A DNA stretch of 64,000 nucleotides from Deinococcus multiflagellatus. GTDB taxonomy: Bacteria; Deinococcota; Deinococci; Deinococcales; Deinococcaceae. Position 1 is the first letter of the stretch, and each line of letters begins with the position of its first letter. Below the pieces are notes generated by a model, which saw only the letters and a program-made list of their open reading frames with translations, had not been told where the DNA came from and did not search any database. Of the stretch, positions 39,193-48,994 are shown one piece after another. The translations under genes and the position numbers were made by a program. Location: contig NZ_JAIQXV010000010.1 in the NCBI RefSeq assembly GCF_020166415.1, positions 62,001-126,000 on the forward strand. The letters are read 5' to 3'.

Positions 39193-39579
39193 ATGCTGAG
39201 TGGCTTTCAGAAGTTCATCCTGCGGGGCAATGTGGTGGATCTGGCGGTGGGGGTGGTCATTGGCGCGGCGTTCACTGGCGTGGTCACGACCTTTTCCAGC
39301 AGCTTCATCAACCCGCTCATCAAGGCCATCACGGGCGGGGGCCCCAAGGTGGGCGGCACGTTTACCCTGAACGGCGCGGTGTTCGACTACGGCGCGTTCA
39401 TCACGGCGGTTTTGAATCTGCTGATCGTGGCCGCCGTTCTCTACTTTCTGGTGGTCATGCCGATTAACCGCCTCACCGAGCGCTTCAAGCGGCAGGAGAA
39501 ACCCGCCGTGGCCGAGCCCAGCAACGAGGAAAAGCTGCTGGCCGAGATCCGCGACGCCCTAAAAAACCGTCCGCTGTAG
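39193..39579 (+). CDS. mscL: Large-conductance mechanosensitive channel MscL
   Basis: 128 residues. First helix FILRGNVVDLAVGVVIGAAFTGVVT with the conserved RGNVVDLAVGV gate region, a periplasmic loop, second helix FITAVLNLLIVAAVLYFLVV and the charged C-terminal bundle ending NEEKLLAEIRDALKN. It opens under membrane tension to release solutes in hypo-osmotic shock. A CACACT box ends 6 nt before the ATG, so the message is probably leaderless. Confidence 0.96.
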   Translation: MLSGFQKFILRGNVVDLAVGVVIGAAFTGVVTTFSSSFINPLIKAITGGGPKVGGTFTLNGAVFDYGAFITAVLNLLIVAAVLYFLVVMPINRLTERFKRQEKPAVAEPSNEEKLLAEIRDALKNRPL

Positions 39580-39625
39580 CGCGGCCTTCAGTTGCCGCCT
39601 TTCTGGCCCCGGTATCCTGCGGCCC

Positions 39626-40078
39626 ATGAACCGCAGCGCCATCTATGCCCGGAACTTTGAAAGCCACCGCGCCGCCCTGCTGGACCTGTACGCCCAGCTG
39701 CCCGAGGACCAGGCCAACTTCTCGGCCTGGGACGGCGGCATGAGCTTTATTGGGCAGGCCGACCACCTGTCGGGCAGCGCGGGCCGCCTGCTGAGCATGA
39801 TTCAGGGGCAGGCCCCCGGCGACCTGCCGGCCCCCAGCCAGTCGCTGGCCGAAGCCCGCGAGCGCTTGCAGCAGAGCATGGCCGCCGCCACGGGTGCGAT
39901 GACCGCCATGAGCGACGAGGACCTGTCGCGCCGCGTGCCGGCCTTTGGGGGCCGCGAGATGCCCGTGGCCGCCCTGCTGGACGCGATCATTGCCCACGAG
40001 GCCCACCACAAGGGCCAGGTGTGGCTGATGGCCCGCATGGTGGGGGTCAAGCCCCCCATGTTCGTGCGCATGGGCTGA
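39626..40078 (+). CDS. DinB family protein
   Basis: 150 residues of the four-helix DinB/YfiT fold, a group expanded in Deinococcus. First helix RNFESHRAALLDLYAQLPE, second FIGQADHLSGSAGRLLSM (metal-ligand histidine), last with IIAHEAHHKGQVWLMARM giving the HxxxH pair. Homologues are metal-dependent thiol transferases or damage-induced proteins of unknown role. A TATCCT box ends 7 nt before the ATG, so it is probably leaderless. A small gene follows after 2 nt. Confidence 0.9.
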   Translation: MNRSAIYARNFESHRAALLDLYAQLPEDQANFSAWDGGMSFIGQADHLSGSAGRLLSMIQGQAPGDLPAPSQSLAEARERLQQSMAAATGAMTAMSDEDLSRRVPAFGGREMPVAALLDAIIAHEAHHKGQVWLMARMVGVKPPMFVRMG

Positions 40079-40080
40079 AC

Positions 40081-40353
40081 GTGGACGCCGCGCTGCTGCT
40101 GGTGCTTCTGGCCGGGCTGGTCTTCGCCTTGCTGCTGGCGACCCGGAACCTGCGGCACCCCGAGCGGCGCGGCCAGGGCCAGTCCCGCCGCGCCGAGGCC
40201 GTCTGGGAGCGCAAGCTGCTGTCCATGACCCTGGGCAACCGGGGCGCCATCGAGCGCGGCCTCACCGCCAAGCGCCGCCAGCACCCCGGGGCCAGTCGCG
40301 CCGAACTGCTGCGCCGACTGCATGACGATTACGTGCGTGACCGCAGCCGCTGA
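40081..40353 (+). CDS. Small single-pass membrane protein
   Basis: 90 residues, GTG start 2 nt after the DinB stop. An N-terminal membrane helix (ALLLVLLAGLVFALLLA) is followed by a basic, helical cytoplasmic part (RNLRHPERRGQGQSRRAEA, AELLRRLHDDYVRDR). No family recognised. It is probably co-transcribed with the DinB gene and is followed by a terminator. Confidence 0.65.
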   Translation: MDAALLLVLLAGLVFALLLATRNLRHPERRGQGQSRRAEAVWERKLLSMTLGNRGAIERGLTAKRRQHPGASRAELLRRLHDDYVRDRSR

Positions 40354-40386
40354 ATGTGGTCATGCGGGTGAGCTGCGCACTGCCAG

Positions 40387-40417
40387 AAAACGCCCCTCCC
40401 CACCCGGAGGGGGTTTT
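40387..40417. terminator. Bidirectional terminator
   Basis: AAAACGCCCCTCC at 40387-40399 and GGAGGGGGTTTT at 40406-40417 form a stem with one bulge. There is a T-run at the 3' side on both strands. It lies between converging genes, serving the small membrane protein (plus) and the lipoprotein (minus). Confidence 0.85.
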
Positions 40418-40510
40418 CGCTGTTGCGCTGCGTTGGCGCTGCATGGCCTTGCCGCCCGCCCGGTTTGCATCGTGTTGGAGCGATACCAGCCGGGTGTGGG
40501 CCAGCAGGCG

Positions 40511-41038
40511 CTACACCCGGGCCCGCACCCGAATCTGGCGCACCCAGACCACCGCGCCCTGCGTGTCTTCGCGGCTGAGCAGGCGCACGCCGATGTACAG
40601 CTGGCCGCCCCGAATGGCCTCGTCCAGTGCGGCGCCTTCCAGGTGAATGGGGGTGTCGGTGCCGCGCCCAAGGGTCACTTCGGTCAGTTGTTGCCCGCCC
40701 GCCGGGCCGTCGCAGCGCAGGGCGTCGCCTGTGGGCCAGTCAATGAGCGGCGGCACCACCGGGCAGCTGGGCCGCGTGGCCGAGGCAAAAATCTGCACCC
40801 GGGCTTCGGTCACGGGGCCTTCGGGGGTCAGCACGGCGTCCAGCGTGACGTGGCGGTAACGGGCGCGGGGCAGCGTGAGGTGGTCCAGCTGGTTGGTGTC
40901 CATGTACGCCACCTCGTGCGGTTGCAGGTTGGGCACCGTGTTCACGAAGTAGAAATCCTGGGCCTGCACTTCAGGCAGGGGAACCAGACCACAGGCGCCC
41001 AGCAGGGGGCTCAGCAGAAGCGGCAGCAGGCGGCGCAT
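40511..41038 (-). CDS. Lipoprotein of unknown function
   Basis: 175 residues. The signal peptide LLPLLLSPLLGAC carries a lipobox with cysteine 16. The mature part is mostly beta strand (HVTLDAVLTPEG, EARVQIFASATR, LTEVTLGR, AALDEAIRGGQLYIGVRL), like a small Ig- or jelly-roll-type domain, with two further cysteines that could bond. No family recognised. A TAGCCT box lies 5 nt before the ATG. Confidence 0.75.
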   Translation of the reverse strand: MRRLLPLLLSPLLGACGLVPLPEVQAQDFYFVNTVPNLQPHEVAYMDTNQLDHLTLPRARYRHVTLDAVLTPEGPVTEARVQIFASATRPSCPVVPPLIDWPTGDALRCDGPAGGQQLTEVTLGRGTDTPIHLEGAALDEAIRGGQLYIGVRLLSREDTQGAVVWVRQIRVRARV

Positions 41039-41111
41039 GCCCCAGGCTACCTGCGGGCCGCGTCCGCTGTGACCGCACCTGCGGCCACGGCATGAGGGGC
41101 CAACCCGTTCC

Positions 41112-41636
41112 TTACCCGCGCAGCACCCGCAGGTACGCCTGCCACGGGCCCACGGCCTCCCGGTAGCCGCCCGCCAGCGTCCGCGTGACTTGCGCGAGGT
41201 GGTCCAGATCGTGCGCCGCCCAGGTGGCGAGCAGCTGCGCCAGGGTCACGGGGCCGAACTCTGGGTGCTGGCCTGTGCGGCGCAGGTCAGTGTCGGTCAG
41301 GTTCAGTGCCGCCAGCTGCCCCAGGCTCTGGGCGCGCACAGCGGCGAAGTCATCCAGCAGGGCGCCCAGCGGCTGGCCCTGTCCGGTGTGCAGATGCCCA
41401 AAGCGGTCGAAGGGCGCAAACACCTGCGCTTCCCCTGCGGCCAGCAGCACCCGGGCACGCGGCAGCCAGTTGGTGTGCTCGGCGTGGATCAGGTGCGCCA
41501 CCACCTGCGCCGGGGTCCAGGTGCCTTCTCCCTCATCCAGCGCCGCCCAGCCATCCGGCAAGTCCCGCAGCAGCGCCCCCAGCACCCCCGGCGTGCGTGA
41601 GAGCAGCTCCACCGCGTCCTCCAGCTTGAACTCCAT
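41112..41636 (-). CDS. DinB family protein
   Basis: 174 residues of the DinB_2 fold: helix LEDAVELLSRTPGVLGALLRDLP, then WTPAQVVAHLIHAEHTNWL with the first metal histidine, and LATWAAHDLDHLAQV with the HxxxH pair. It differs from the DinB protein at 39626 and is a separate paralogue. Start ATG 41636 is set by a TACACT box ending 6 nt upstream; the open frame continues into the repeat, which is excluded. Confidence 0.9.
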   Translation of the reverse strand: MEFKLEDAVELLSRTPGVLGALLRDLPDGWAALDEGEGTWTPAQVVAHLIHAEHTNWLPRARVLLAAGEAQVFAPFDRFGHLHTGQGQPLGALLDDFAAVRAQSLGQLAALNLTDTDLRRTGQHPEFGPVTLAQLLATWAAHDLDHLAQVTRTLAGGYREAVGPWQAYLRVLRG

Positions 41637-41654
41637 GCGCCGAGTGTAGGGCGG

Positions 41655-41729
41655 GGGGAGTTGATGGTGAATGGGAGAAGGTTGATGGAGGAACGCTTTC
41701 TCCATCAACCTTCTCCTATCAACCATCCC

Positions 41730-41731
<2 letters not shown>
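41655..41731. repeat. Iterated inverted repeat element 10 (GTTGATGG type)
   Basis: Left arm 41660-41691 with GTTGATGG units and a GAGAAG core; the right arm 41698-41729 is nearly its exact complement. GGAGAAGGTTGATGGAG pairs perfectly with CTCCATCAACCTTCTCC across a 9-nt loop. It lies between the promoter of the DinB gene and the end of the VWA gene. Confidence 0.9.
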
Positions 41732-42938
<1,207 letters not shown>

Positions 42939-43111
42939 AGGTGGTCCTCCGTGCCTTTCAGCATGGCGCGTTTGTGCGGCGCGGTTTGTAAGGGGCTGGG
43001 CGTTTGTGCGGCAGTGGCGCTGTCCCCTTATTCTTTGCGGCGCAAGACCCCCTCTGCCCTGCAGCTTTTCAAGTCCCGCCAAGGGGAGAGGGTCGGAAAA
43101 AGGAATGAACT

Positions 43112-44062
43112 TTAGTTCCAGGCGCAGTGGACGTGGTTGTTGTGGCCGCCGCTGGAATCGTTGTAGGCGTTGAAGGTCTGCGAGGGGTCGCTGCCCGCCG
43201 CAATACAGGCGTTGCGCGCGGCGGTGTGGGCGCTGTTCGGCGTGCTCAGGCTCACCCCGTTCCAGATGCCAATATCAATCGCCAGCCCGGCGTAGTGGTC
43301 CGAATTCGTGGAGTGCTTGCCACCCGCCACCGAGGTGATGAAAAAGGTGTTCCCGGCGTTTGCGATGCTCAGCACGCCCTCCAGCATGGAGCGCTTCAGG
43401 GCCACCTGCAGGCCGCAGTTCACGTTGCTGTCGCACCCACGCGTGACCAGGCGGCCAGCGGCGGCGTCGGTCATGTTCTGCTTGGGGCTGCCGTTCGTGG
43501 TGGAACTGGTGGTGCCCAGCGTGATGCGGCTGCTGTTCAAAATTTGCCCGGCAAGGCTGGCGGTGGTGCCGCTGGGCGCAGTGCTGGCGCCCGTCACCAG
43601 TTCCTGCCAGGTGTTCAGGCCCACGATGCCGTCCACGCCCAGCCCGCGTTTGGTCTGAAAGTCGCGCACGGCGGTATTCGTGGCGGGGCCAAAGGCGCCG
43701 TCGACCGTCACACTGGTATACCCGTAGCCGTTGCGCAACTGGTCCTGCAGGGCGCGCACCGCGTTGTTGTTGTCGCCCTGGCGCACGGGCTTGATCAGGG
43801 CTTCCCAGGTGTTGCCGCCCACGATGCCGTCCACGGTCAAGCCCCGGGCCGCCTGGAAAGTGCGTACGGCCGTGTTCGTGCCGCTGCCAAAAATGCCGTC
43901 CACATCAACCGTCTGCCCGGCTTCGCGCAGCAGGTACTGCAGGGTGGTCACGTCGCGCCCGGTGTCGCCCTGGCGCAGGTTCTGCCAGGTCAGGGTGGCG
44001 GCGTGGGCCGGGGCGAGGGTGGTCACAAGGGCAATGGTGGTGCTCAGCAAGGCGTAACGCAT
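43112..44062 (-). CDS. Secreted peptidoglycan-binding M15-type peptidase
   Basis: 316 residues. A signal peptide ending APAHA; two peptidoglycan-binding repeats ([21 protein letters not shown] with [18 protein letters not shown], and [17 protein letters not shown] with [15 protein letters not shown]); then a C-terminal domain with the M15 signature [10 protein letters not shown] and final HVHCAW for zinc binding. Probably a cell-wall D,D- or L,D-carboxypeptidase or endopeptidase. AAGGAGAG lies before ATG 44062. Confidence 0.88.
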   Translation of the reverse strand: MRYALLSTTIALVTTLAPAHAATLTWQNLRQGDTGRDVTTLQYLLREAGQTVDVDGIFGSGTNTAVRTFQAARGLTVDGIVGGNTWEALIKPVRQGDNNNAVRALQDQLRNGYGYTSVTVDGAFGPATNTAVRDFQTKRGLGVDGIVGLNTWQELVTGASTAPSGTTASLAGQILNSSRITLGTTSSTTNGSPKQNMTDAAAGRLVTRGCDSNVNCGLQVALKRSMLEGVLSIANAGNTFFITSVAGGKHSTNSDHYAGLAIDIGIWNGVSLSTPNSAHTAARNACIAAGSDPSQTFNAYNDSSGGHNNHVHCAWN

Positions 44063-44356
44063 GAAGCTCTCCTTTCCGCAGCGCAGGGGGCCTGCGGGCC
44101 GGGGGCCCAGAAAGAAGCCGCCCGGTAGGGACGAGGGGGGAAGATTTCGCCAACGCCGGGCATTGTGCCCAGATGGCAGGAAATGCCCCAAAGAGAAAGC
44201 TCTCAGGTTGGGCCGGGCAGATGAAGAGAGGCCCCCGCGCGCTCAGAAAGGCGGGCGGGGGCTGGGGGGCGGCGCGGGCACGCCCAGCCTGTGGGCGGCG
44301 CCAGTCAGCTTCGGCCGCCAGATGACCGGAGGCTCAATGGGGGACGCTGGGCGGGG

Positions 44357-45319
44357 TCAGCGGCTTTCGCTCTTGACCGTCTGCTCCTGCTCAAAGGTGA
44401 CTGTGGTCCGCGCCTTGTCGTCGGCCATGCTCATCTGCATGGTCATGCGGGTGGTGGTCTGTGACGGGCCCGGCAGGCCGTCCGGGCGGAAGGTCTGCGT
44501 GCCGGTCATGGACGCACCCAGCAGCGCCGCGCTGACGGGCAGTGGCTCGCCCAGTTCAAAGCGCCAGTCGTTGAACGTACTCTGGGTCTGGAACTGGTGC
44601 AGGCCCGCTGCATTCAGGCCGGTGTAGGTGGTGCGGCTCAGGATCTTCATGGGGTTGGCTTTCAGCAGGGCCTGGGCCCCCAGCACCGGCCCGAACAGCC
44701 CGGCCAGGATGCCCTGGGTCGGCATCTCAATGGTCGCTTCCGTGGCCTGTCCCGGCACCAGGGGCACGCCGTAGCCCACCCCCGCGCTGCCGCTGTCGCG
44801 GGCCATGCGCTGCAACCCCTCCAGGTCCATGCGGCTGAACACTTCGCTCAGGACCGGGTTGTCGCTGGTGATTTTCAGCCCTTCGCTCTGGCCTGTGGCG
44901 GTCACTGTTTGGGTGATGCGGAAGCTGACGGGCTCCTTTTGCCCAGGCACGTTTTGAATGAACGTCTGCATCAGCCCCACGCGGCCATCGGCGCTGCGGC
45001 TGGTCACGCGGGTAAAGACTTTGCCGGTCTGTGGGGTGTGATCCTGGTTCAGCGCCTGCATGACGCCCTGGCGTCTCTTTTCGATGTCCTGTGAACTCAG
45101 GCGCTGGCCGGGCAGGGCTTCAATGTTCACCTCTTTGACGAGGGCGTGACTGCTCATGGTGAGGCGCTGCTCCACCGTGGTGCCCACCGGGGCGGTGATC
45201 AGCAGCGTGGGGGCGGCAGCGGGGGCGGCCGGCGCAGGGGTGGCCGGGGCAGCCGGCGCCGCGCTCTGGGCAACGGCGGGGGTGGCAAGCAGCAGGGCAG
45301 AGAGCAGCAAAGCGCGCAT
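44357..45319 (-). CDS. Exported protein of unknown function
   Basis: 320 residues. Signal peptide MRALLLSALLLATPAVAQ, then an alanine/proline-rich linker of about 20 residues, and a beta-rich body (PTLLITAPVGTTVEQRLT, ISSD- and TSDNPVLSE-containing strands, TTTRMTMQMSMADDKARTT near the end). The pattern is like the DUF6263-type exported proteins, though I would not insist. A TAAGGT box ends 6 nt before the ATG, divergent from the HRDC gene. The 294-nt gap to the M15 gene has a GCCCCCGC/GCGGGGGC hairpin at 44231-44262. Confidence 0.75.
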   Translation of the reverse strand: MRALLLSALLLATPAVAQSAAPAAPATPAPAAPAAAPTLLITAPVGTTVEQRLTMSSHALVKEVNIEALPGQRLSSQDIEKRRQGVMQALNQDHTPQTGKVFTRVTSRSADGRVGLMQTFIQNVPGQKEPVSFRITQTVTATGQSEGLKITSDNPVLSEVFSRMDLEGLQRMARDSGSAGVGYGVPLVPGQATEATIEMPTQGILAGLFGPVLGAQALLKANPMKILSRTTYTGLNAAGLHQFQTQSTFNDWRFELGEPLPVSAALLGASMTGTQTFRPDGLPGPSQTTTRMTMQMSMADDKARTTVTFEQEQTVKSESR

Positions 45320-45405
45320 GCGCTCACCTTACGCGCCCAGGCCGGGGCAAGTGACCGCACCTGCCGCGCGGCGCGCGTGGCCCCGGGTGCGGCACAATAG
45401 ACGCC

Positions 45406-47061
45406 ATGACTGATCGCCCTTCTCCCGAGCGTCCCGACGCCCGCCTTGTGCGCCTGCACGCCGAACGCGGCGACCCCCACGCCCGCCTTGCGGGGGCGCT
45501 GGCCGACCTGGAAGGGGCCGGCTGGGGCGTGCTGCTGGAAGGCCCGCGCGCGCTGGCCGCGCAACTGGCCGCCGCCCTGGGCCGGGGCACCCTGCGCGTG
45601 GACCCCCGGATTGGGGTGGACCGCGACGCCCTGGCCGGGGCCGGGCTGGCCGCCGCGTCCCTGGCCGCCGACTGGCGCGGCGCGCAGGCCGTGTGGCTGC
45701 TGGAACCCGCCCCCGAGGACCTGGAACGCGCCCGCCGGGCCGGCGTGCCGGTGATCGTGGACGCCACCCTGGCCCCGGGCAGCGAGTGGTTCTCGCGCGG
45801 CGCGGCCCACGTGACTTACCGCGACAGCGTGACCCTCAGCGGCCACGGCGACGCGCCCCTGTGCGCCCTGTTCGGCACGGGCGAGGCCCCGGCCCCCGTG
45901 GGGGCGCCCCCCAGTGACCTGAACGTGGCCCTGGCCCTGCGCGATGTGGCCACGCTGCCCCTGCGCCTGGCCCGGATGGCGCGTACGGCCTCGGCCCTGG
46001 CTGAGCGCTTGGGGGGCGCCGTGCAGACGGCTGGCCCCACTGCCCTGCTGCTGGCCCCGGACGCCGTGGCCGACACCGCCGCGCCCCTGGGCGGGGTGCT
46101 GCTCGCGGCGCGCAGCGTGTCAGGCGGGGTGCTGCTGACCCCGGGCCTGGAAGACCTGGGCCGCGCCCTGGCCCTGCTGCGCGTGGGCGGTCAGGCGGCC
46201 AGCCGCGACGAGCGGACCCCTGACCGCGACCCCGGGCGCGCTGCCTCCGAGCGCAGTGGGGAGAGCCCCGAGCGCCGCGAGTTCCGGGGACGCCGGGGCG
46301 GGCCCGACCGGGGCCGTGAGTTCCGCCGGGGTGAGCGTCCGGGCCGCTTTGACGGCGAGCGCCCCGACCGCTCCCTGCCAGACCGGGCCGGGGCCGACCG
46401 CCCTGACCGCGAGCCGCCGCAGCGCGTGACCTTCGACGCCCCGGTGCCCAACCTCACCCTGGCCCCGCTGCCCGACGGGCCCGCCGAGGAGATCTGGGAG
46501 CCGGAAATCGTGTTCAGCGACTCGCCCGCCCCGCCCCCCGCGCCGCTGCCCATTCCGGTGAGTGGCGGCCCCGACGCCCCAGAGCAGCCCGCCGGCCTCC
46601 CCGACGTGCATCACCTGAGCCCCCAGACAGAAGAGTTGGCCCCGGAAGAGGCGTCGGGCGAGGGCCAGGACGAAACCGAGGCCACACCCGCCGAGACTGA
46701 GGCGGCCCAGACCACTGACGCCGCCGATGACACCGCCGAGCCGCAGCCCGCGCCCCAGGCCGCCCCCGTGGCCGAACCCGCCCCCGTGATCCTGCCGCCC
46801 GACCTGCCCGGCGGCAAGGAAGACCCGGCGGCCGGCCTGACGGACGAGCAGGCCGCCGTGTACGCCCGGCTGCGCGAGTGGCGCAACGCCGAGGCCAAGC
46901 GCCAGGAGATCAGCCGCTTCATCATTGCCAGCAACGCCACCCTGGCCGAAATCGCCCGCCGCGTGCCCTACACCGAAGCGGACCTGAAAGCGGTGCGCGG
47001 CATGGGCCCCGAACGCCTGCGCAAGTACGGCCAGAAGATTCTGGAGGTGGTGCGTGGCTAG
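45406..47061 (+). CDS. PLP-enzyme-like protein with C-terminal HRDC domain
   Basis: 551 residues in three parts. Residues 1-260 resemble the Cys/Met-metabolism PLP-enzyme core (VIVDATLAPG, AHVTYRDSVTLSGHGDAPL where active enzymes have a lysine in SxTKxxxGHxD), so the cofactor lysine is missing. Residues 265-470 are a low-complexity linker, first arginine-rich (REFRGRRGGPDRGREF), then acidic and proline-rich. Residues 475-551 are an HRDC nucleic-acid-binding domain ending LRKYGQKILEVV. A comparable D. radiodurans protein (DR2444, from memory) has been noted. A role in DNA or RNA metabolism is likely. Confidence 0.85.
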   Translation: MTDRPSPERPDARLVRLHAERGDPHARLAGALADLEGAGWGVLLEGPRALAAQLAAALGRGTLRVDPRIGVDRDALAGAGLAAASLAADWRGAQAVWLLEPAPEDLERARRAGVPVIVDATLAPGSEWFSRGAAHVTYRDSVTLSGHGDAPLCALFGTGEAPAPVGAPPSDLNVALALRDVATLPLRLARMARTASALAERLGGAVQTAGPTALLLAPDAVADTAAPLGGVLLAARSVSGGVLLTPGLEDLGRALALLRVGGQAASRDERTPDRDPGRAASERSGESPERREFRGRRGGPDRGREFRRGERPGRFDGERPDRSLPDRAGADRPDREPPQRVTFDAPVPNLTLAPLPDGPAEEIWEPEIVFSDSPAPPPAPLPIPVSGGPDAPEQPAGLPDVHHLSPQTEELAPEEASGEGQDETEATPAETEAAQTTDAADDTAEPQPAPQAAPVAEPAPVILPPDLPGGKEDPAAGLTDEQAAVYARLREWRNAEAKRQEISRFIIASNATLAEIARRVPYTEADLKAVRGMGPERLRKYGQKILEVVRG

Positions 47062-47605
47062 GCGGCCGTGGCAAGGGCTGGGCGGGGCCCTGCTGGCCCT
47101 GAGCCTGCTGAGCGGGGGTGCGGGCGCCGCCACAGTGGCTATAGCAACGGTCCTGAGCGACGGCACGCGCGCCACCACGGTGGGCGGCCTGGACCCGGTC
47201 AGCCTGGAGGTGACCCGGCAACTGCCTGGGGCAGCGCCTCTGAAGCTGGGCGTGAGCCTGAACGGGCAGATTGACAGCACGGCGCCGGGCCGGGTGAGCG
47301 GCGTCACGGTGGCGGCGCCGCGCGCCCGCTTCAGTGCCGCCGAGCAGGGCTTTGTCACTGGGCTGGTGGGCCGCCTGGCCACGCAGTGCTTCAACCTGTT
47401 GCCGGCCCGCCGCGCCGCCATCGCCGCGTGGCTGGGGCAGCAGAACGCGGCCGGCGCGCGCCGGGTGGCCGCCACCTTCGGCCCACTGAAGCTGCAGTGG
47501 GCGCGCGGGGTGGACAGCGGTAACCGCCCGTTCACCGAGCTGACCCTGGGCCGCAGCGGCACGCCGGGCGCGGCCCCCTGGGTGAACGCCTGCCGGGCCT
47601 ACTGA
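47054..47605 (+). CDS. Exported protein of unknown function
   Basis: 183 residues. Its GTG start lies within the last codons of the HRDC gene, so it is translationally coupled. Signal peptide with RRPW, a hydrophobic run and cleavage after GAGA. The mature part is beta-rich with two cysteines (ATQCFNLLP and VNACRAY) that could form a disulfide. No family recognised. Ends before a strong shared terminator. Confidence 0.7.
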   Translation: MARRPWQGLGGALLALSLLSGGAGAATVAIATVLSDGTRATTVGGLDPVSLEVTRQLPGAAPLKLGVSLNGQIDSTAPGRVSGVTVAAPRARFSAAEQGFVTGLVGRLATQCFNLLPARRAAIAAWLGQQNAAGARRVAATFGPLKLQWARGVDSGNRPFTELTLGRSGTPGAAPWVNACRAY

Positions 47606-47782
47606 CCCGGGACGACCGTGATGCCCAAGGAGCGTGGGAAGAGCGGAGAGACGCTGGTCCAGCGCCGGCGCCCCGTCTGTTCTCGTGTTCGCTCTTCTGT
47701 AGACCTCTGCGAGGCTGCGGTGTAGCGCTGCGCGTCCGCTCATCCCTCGGCCTCCGCTCATCTGCGTTCCGCATCAAGCCAA

Positions 47783-47830
47783 GCAAACACCCGCGCTGGA
47801 GGAGTCACCTCTGCCAGCGCGGGTGTTTGC
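47783..47830. terminator. Perfect bidirectional hairpin between converging genes
   Basis: GCAAACACCCGCGCTGG at 47783-47799 is repeated as its exact reverse complement at 47814-47830, a 17-bp stem with a 14-nt loop and TTTGC/GCAAA ends. It sits between the exported protein (plus) and the B12 operon end (minus). The stretch 47606-47782 holds no gene. Confidence 0.85.
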
Positions 47831-47836
47831 TGCCCC

Positions 47837-48184
47837 CTACTCCGGGCCGTAGCGGTGGTCTTCGGGCAGCGGGGCTTCGTCGTGGGCGGCCTGGGCGACG
47901 CGGCGGGCCAGCGGAAAATCCACGGCGGCGTACCACGCCTGTTCCAGGGCGCCGCCCCCGCCCGGCTGCGCGCGGTACACGCACAGGGTGGGGCCGTACG
48001 AGCAGGCGCCCAGGCAGCCGCTTTCGGTCAGGCGCAGGCTGCCGCCCTTCTTGTAGTAGGCCAGGGCGTCACGTTCCAGGTGGTTCCACAGGGCCCGGTA
48101 CAGCAGCGCCGAGCCCCGTCCCTGGCAGCTTTGCCCCTGGCAGACCAGCAGGTGGGCACGGGTGGAAAAAAACTTGGGGGTCAT
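47837..48184 (-). CDS. Thioredoxin-like 2Fe-2S ferredoxin domain protein
   Basis: 115 residues. Cysteines C-x4-C (CQGQSC) near residue 15 and C-x3-C (CLGAC) near 57 match the thioredoxin-like 2Fe-2S ferredoxin pattern; LRLTESGCLGACSYGPTLCVY is typical. Its ATG follows the btuD stop directly. Position as the last gene of the cobalamin-uptake operon suggests a redox role in cobalamin handling, such as reducing the cobalt, which is an inference. Confidence 0.85.
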   Translation of the reverse strand: MTPKFFSTRAHLLVCQGQSCQGRGSALLYRALWNHLERDALAYYKKGGSLRLTESGCLGACSYGPTLCVYRAQPGGGGALEQAWYAAVDFPLARRVAQAAHDEAPLPEDHRYGPE

Positions 48185-48994
48185 TTACAGGCCATCCTCG
48201 GGAATCACGATCAGGCGCTCCTGGTCACGCACGACCCGGGTCCACACGCCGTAGGCCGCGTGCAGGTGTTCGGGGGTCAGCACCGCGCCCGGCGGGCCGC
48301 TGGCCAGCACCCGCCCCTGGGCCAGCAGCACCAGATGGTCGGCGCGGGCGGCCAGATTCAGGTCGTGCAGCACGGCCACGGCGCCCAGGCCGCCGGCCAC
48401 CTCGCAGCGCAGGTAGCGCATGACGTCCAGGGCGTAGGCCAGGTCCAGGTGGTTGGTGGGTTCGTCCAGCAGCAAAAAGCGCGGCTGCGCGGCCAGCGCG
48501 CGGGCCAGCGCCACCCGCTGCCGCTCGCCGCCCGACAGTTCGCCCAGGCGGCGAGTGGCAAAACGGGCGGTGTCGGTACGGGCCAGGGCGCCCTCCACCG
48601 CCGCTTCGTCCTCGGGGCCCCAGGGGTCGCGGGGCAGCAGGCCAAAACGCCATGTGCCCGCGCCGCGCCCCAGGGCCACCATGTCGCGCACGGTGGTCCC
48701 CAGGGGCAGTTCTTCGCCCTGGGCCAGGTAAGCCAGCAGGCGCGAGCGCTGCGCGCGGCTCCACTGGCCCAGGGGGCGGCCCAGCAGGCGCACCTCGCCG
48801 CGTTCCGGGCGCGACAGGCCCAGGCAGGCGCGCAGCAGCGTGCTTTTGCCCGCGCCATTGGGCCCAATGACCGCCGAGAGCGCCCCGGGCGGAAAGTGCA
48901 CGCTGACCCCACGCACCGCCGGAAAACTGCCGGCCTGCACATGCACGTCCAGCGCTTCCAGGCCCGGCGCGGTCGCAGGGGGCGACTCAGTCAC
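48185..48994 (-). CDS. btuD: Cobalamin ABC transporter ATPase BtuD-like
   Basis: 269 residues. Walker A GPNGAGKST near residue 44, Q-loop LAYLAQGEELPL, signature LSGGERQRVALARAL, Walker B FLLLDEPTNHLD and the H-loop AVLHDLNLAARAD, the FecE/BtuD subgroup. The start overlaps the permease gene by 8 nt. The substrate is assigned from the upstream cobalamin riboswitch, since iron-siderophore transporters look alike. Confidence 0.9.
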   Translation of the reverse strand: MTESPPATAPGLEALDVHVQAGSFPAVRGVSVHFPPGALSAVIGPNGAGKSTLLRACLGLSRPERGEVRLLGRPLGQWSRAQRSRLLAYLAQGEELPLGTTVRDMVALGRGAGTWRFGLLPRDPWGPEDEAAVEGALARTDTARFATRRLGELSGGERQRVALARALAAQPRFLLLDEPTNHLDLAYALDVMRYLRCEVAGGLGAVAVLHDLNLAARADHLVLLAQGRVLASGPPGAVLTPEHLHAAYGVWTRVVRDQERLIVIPEDGL

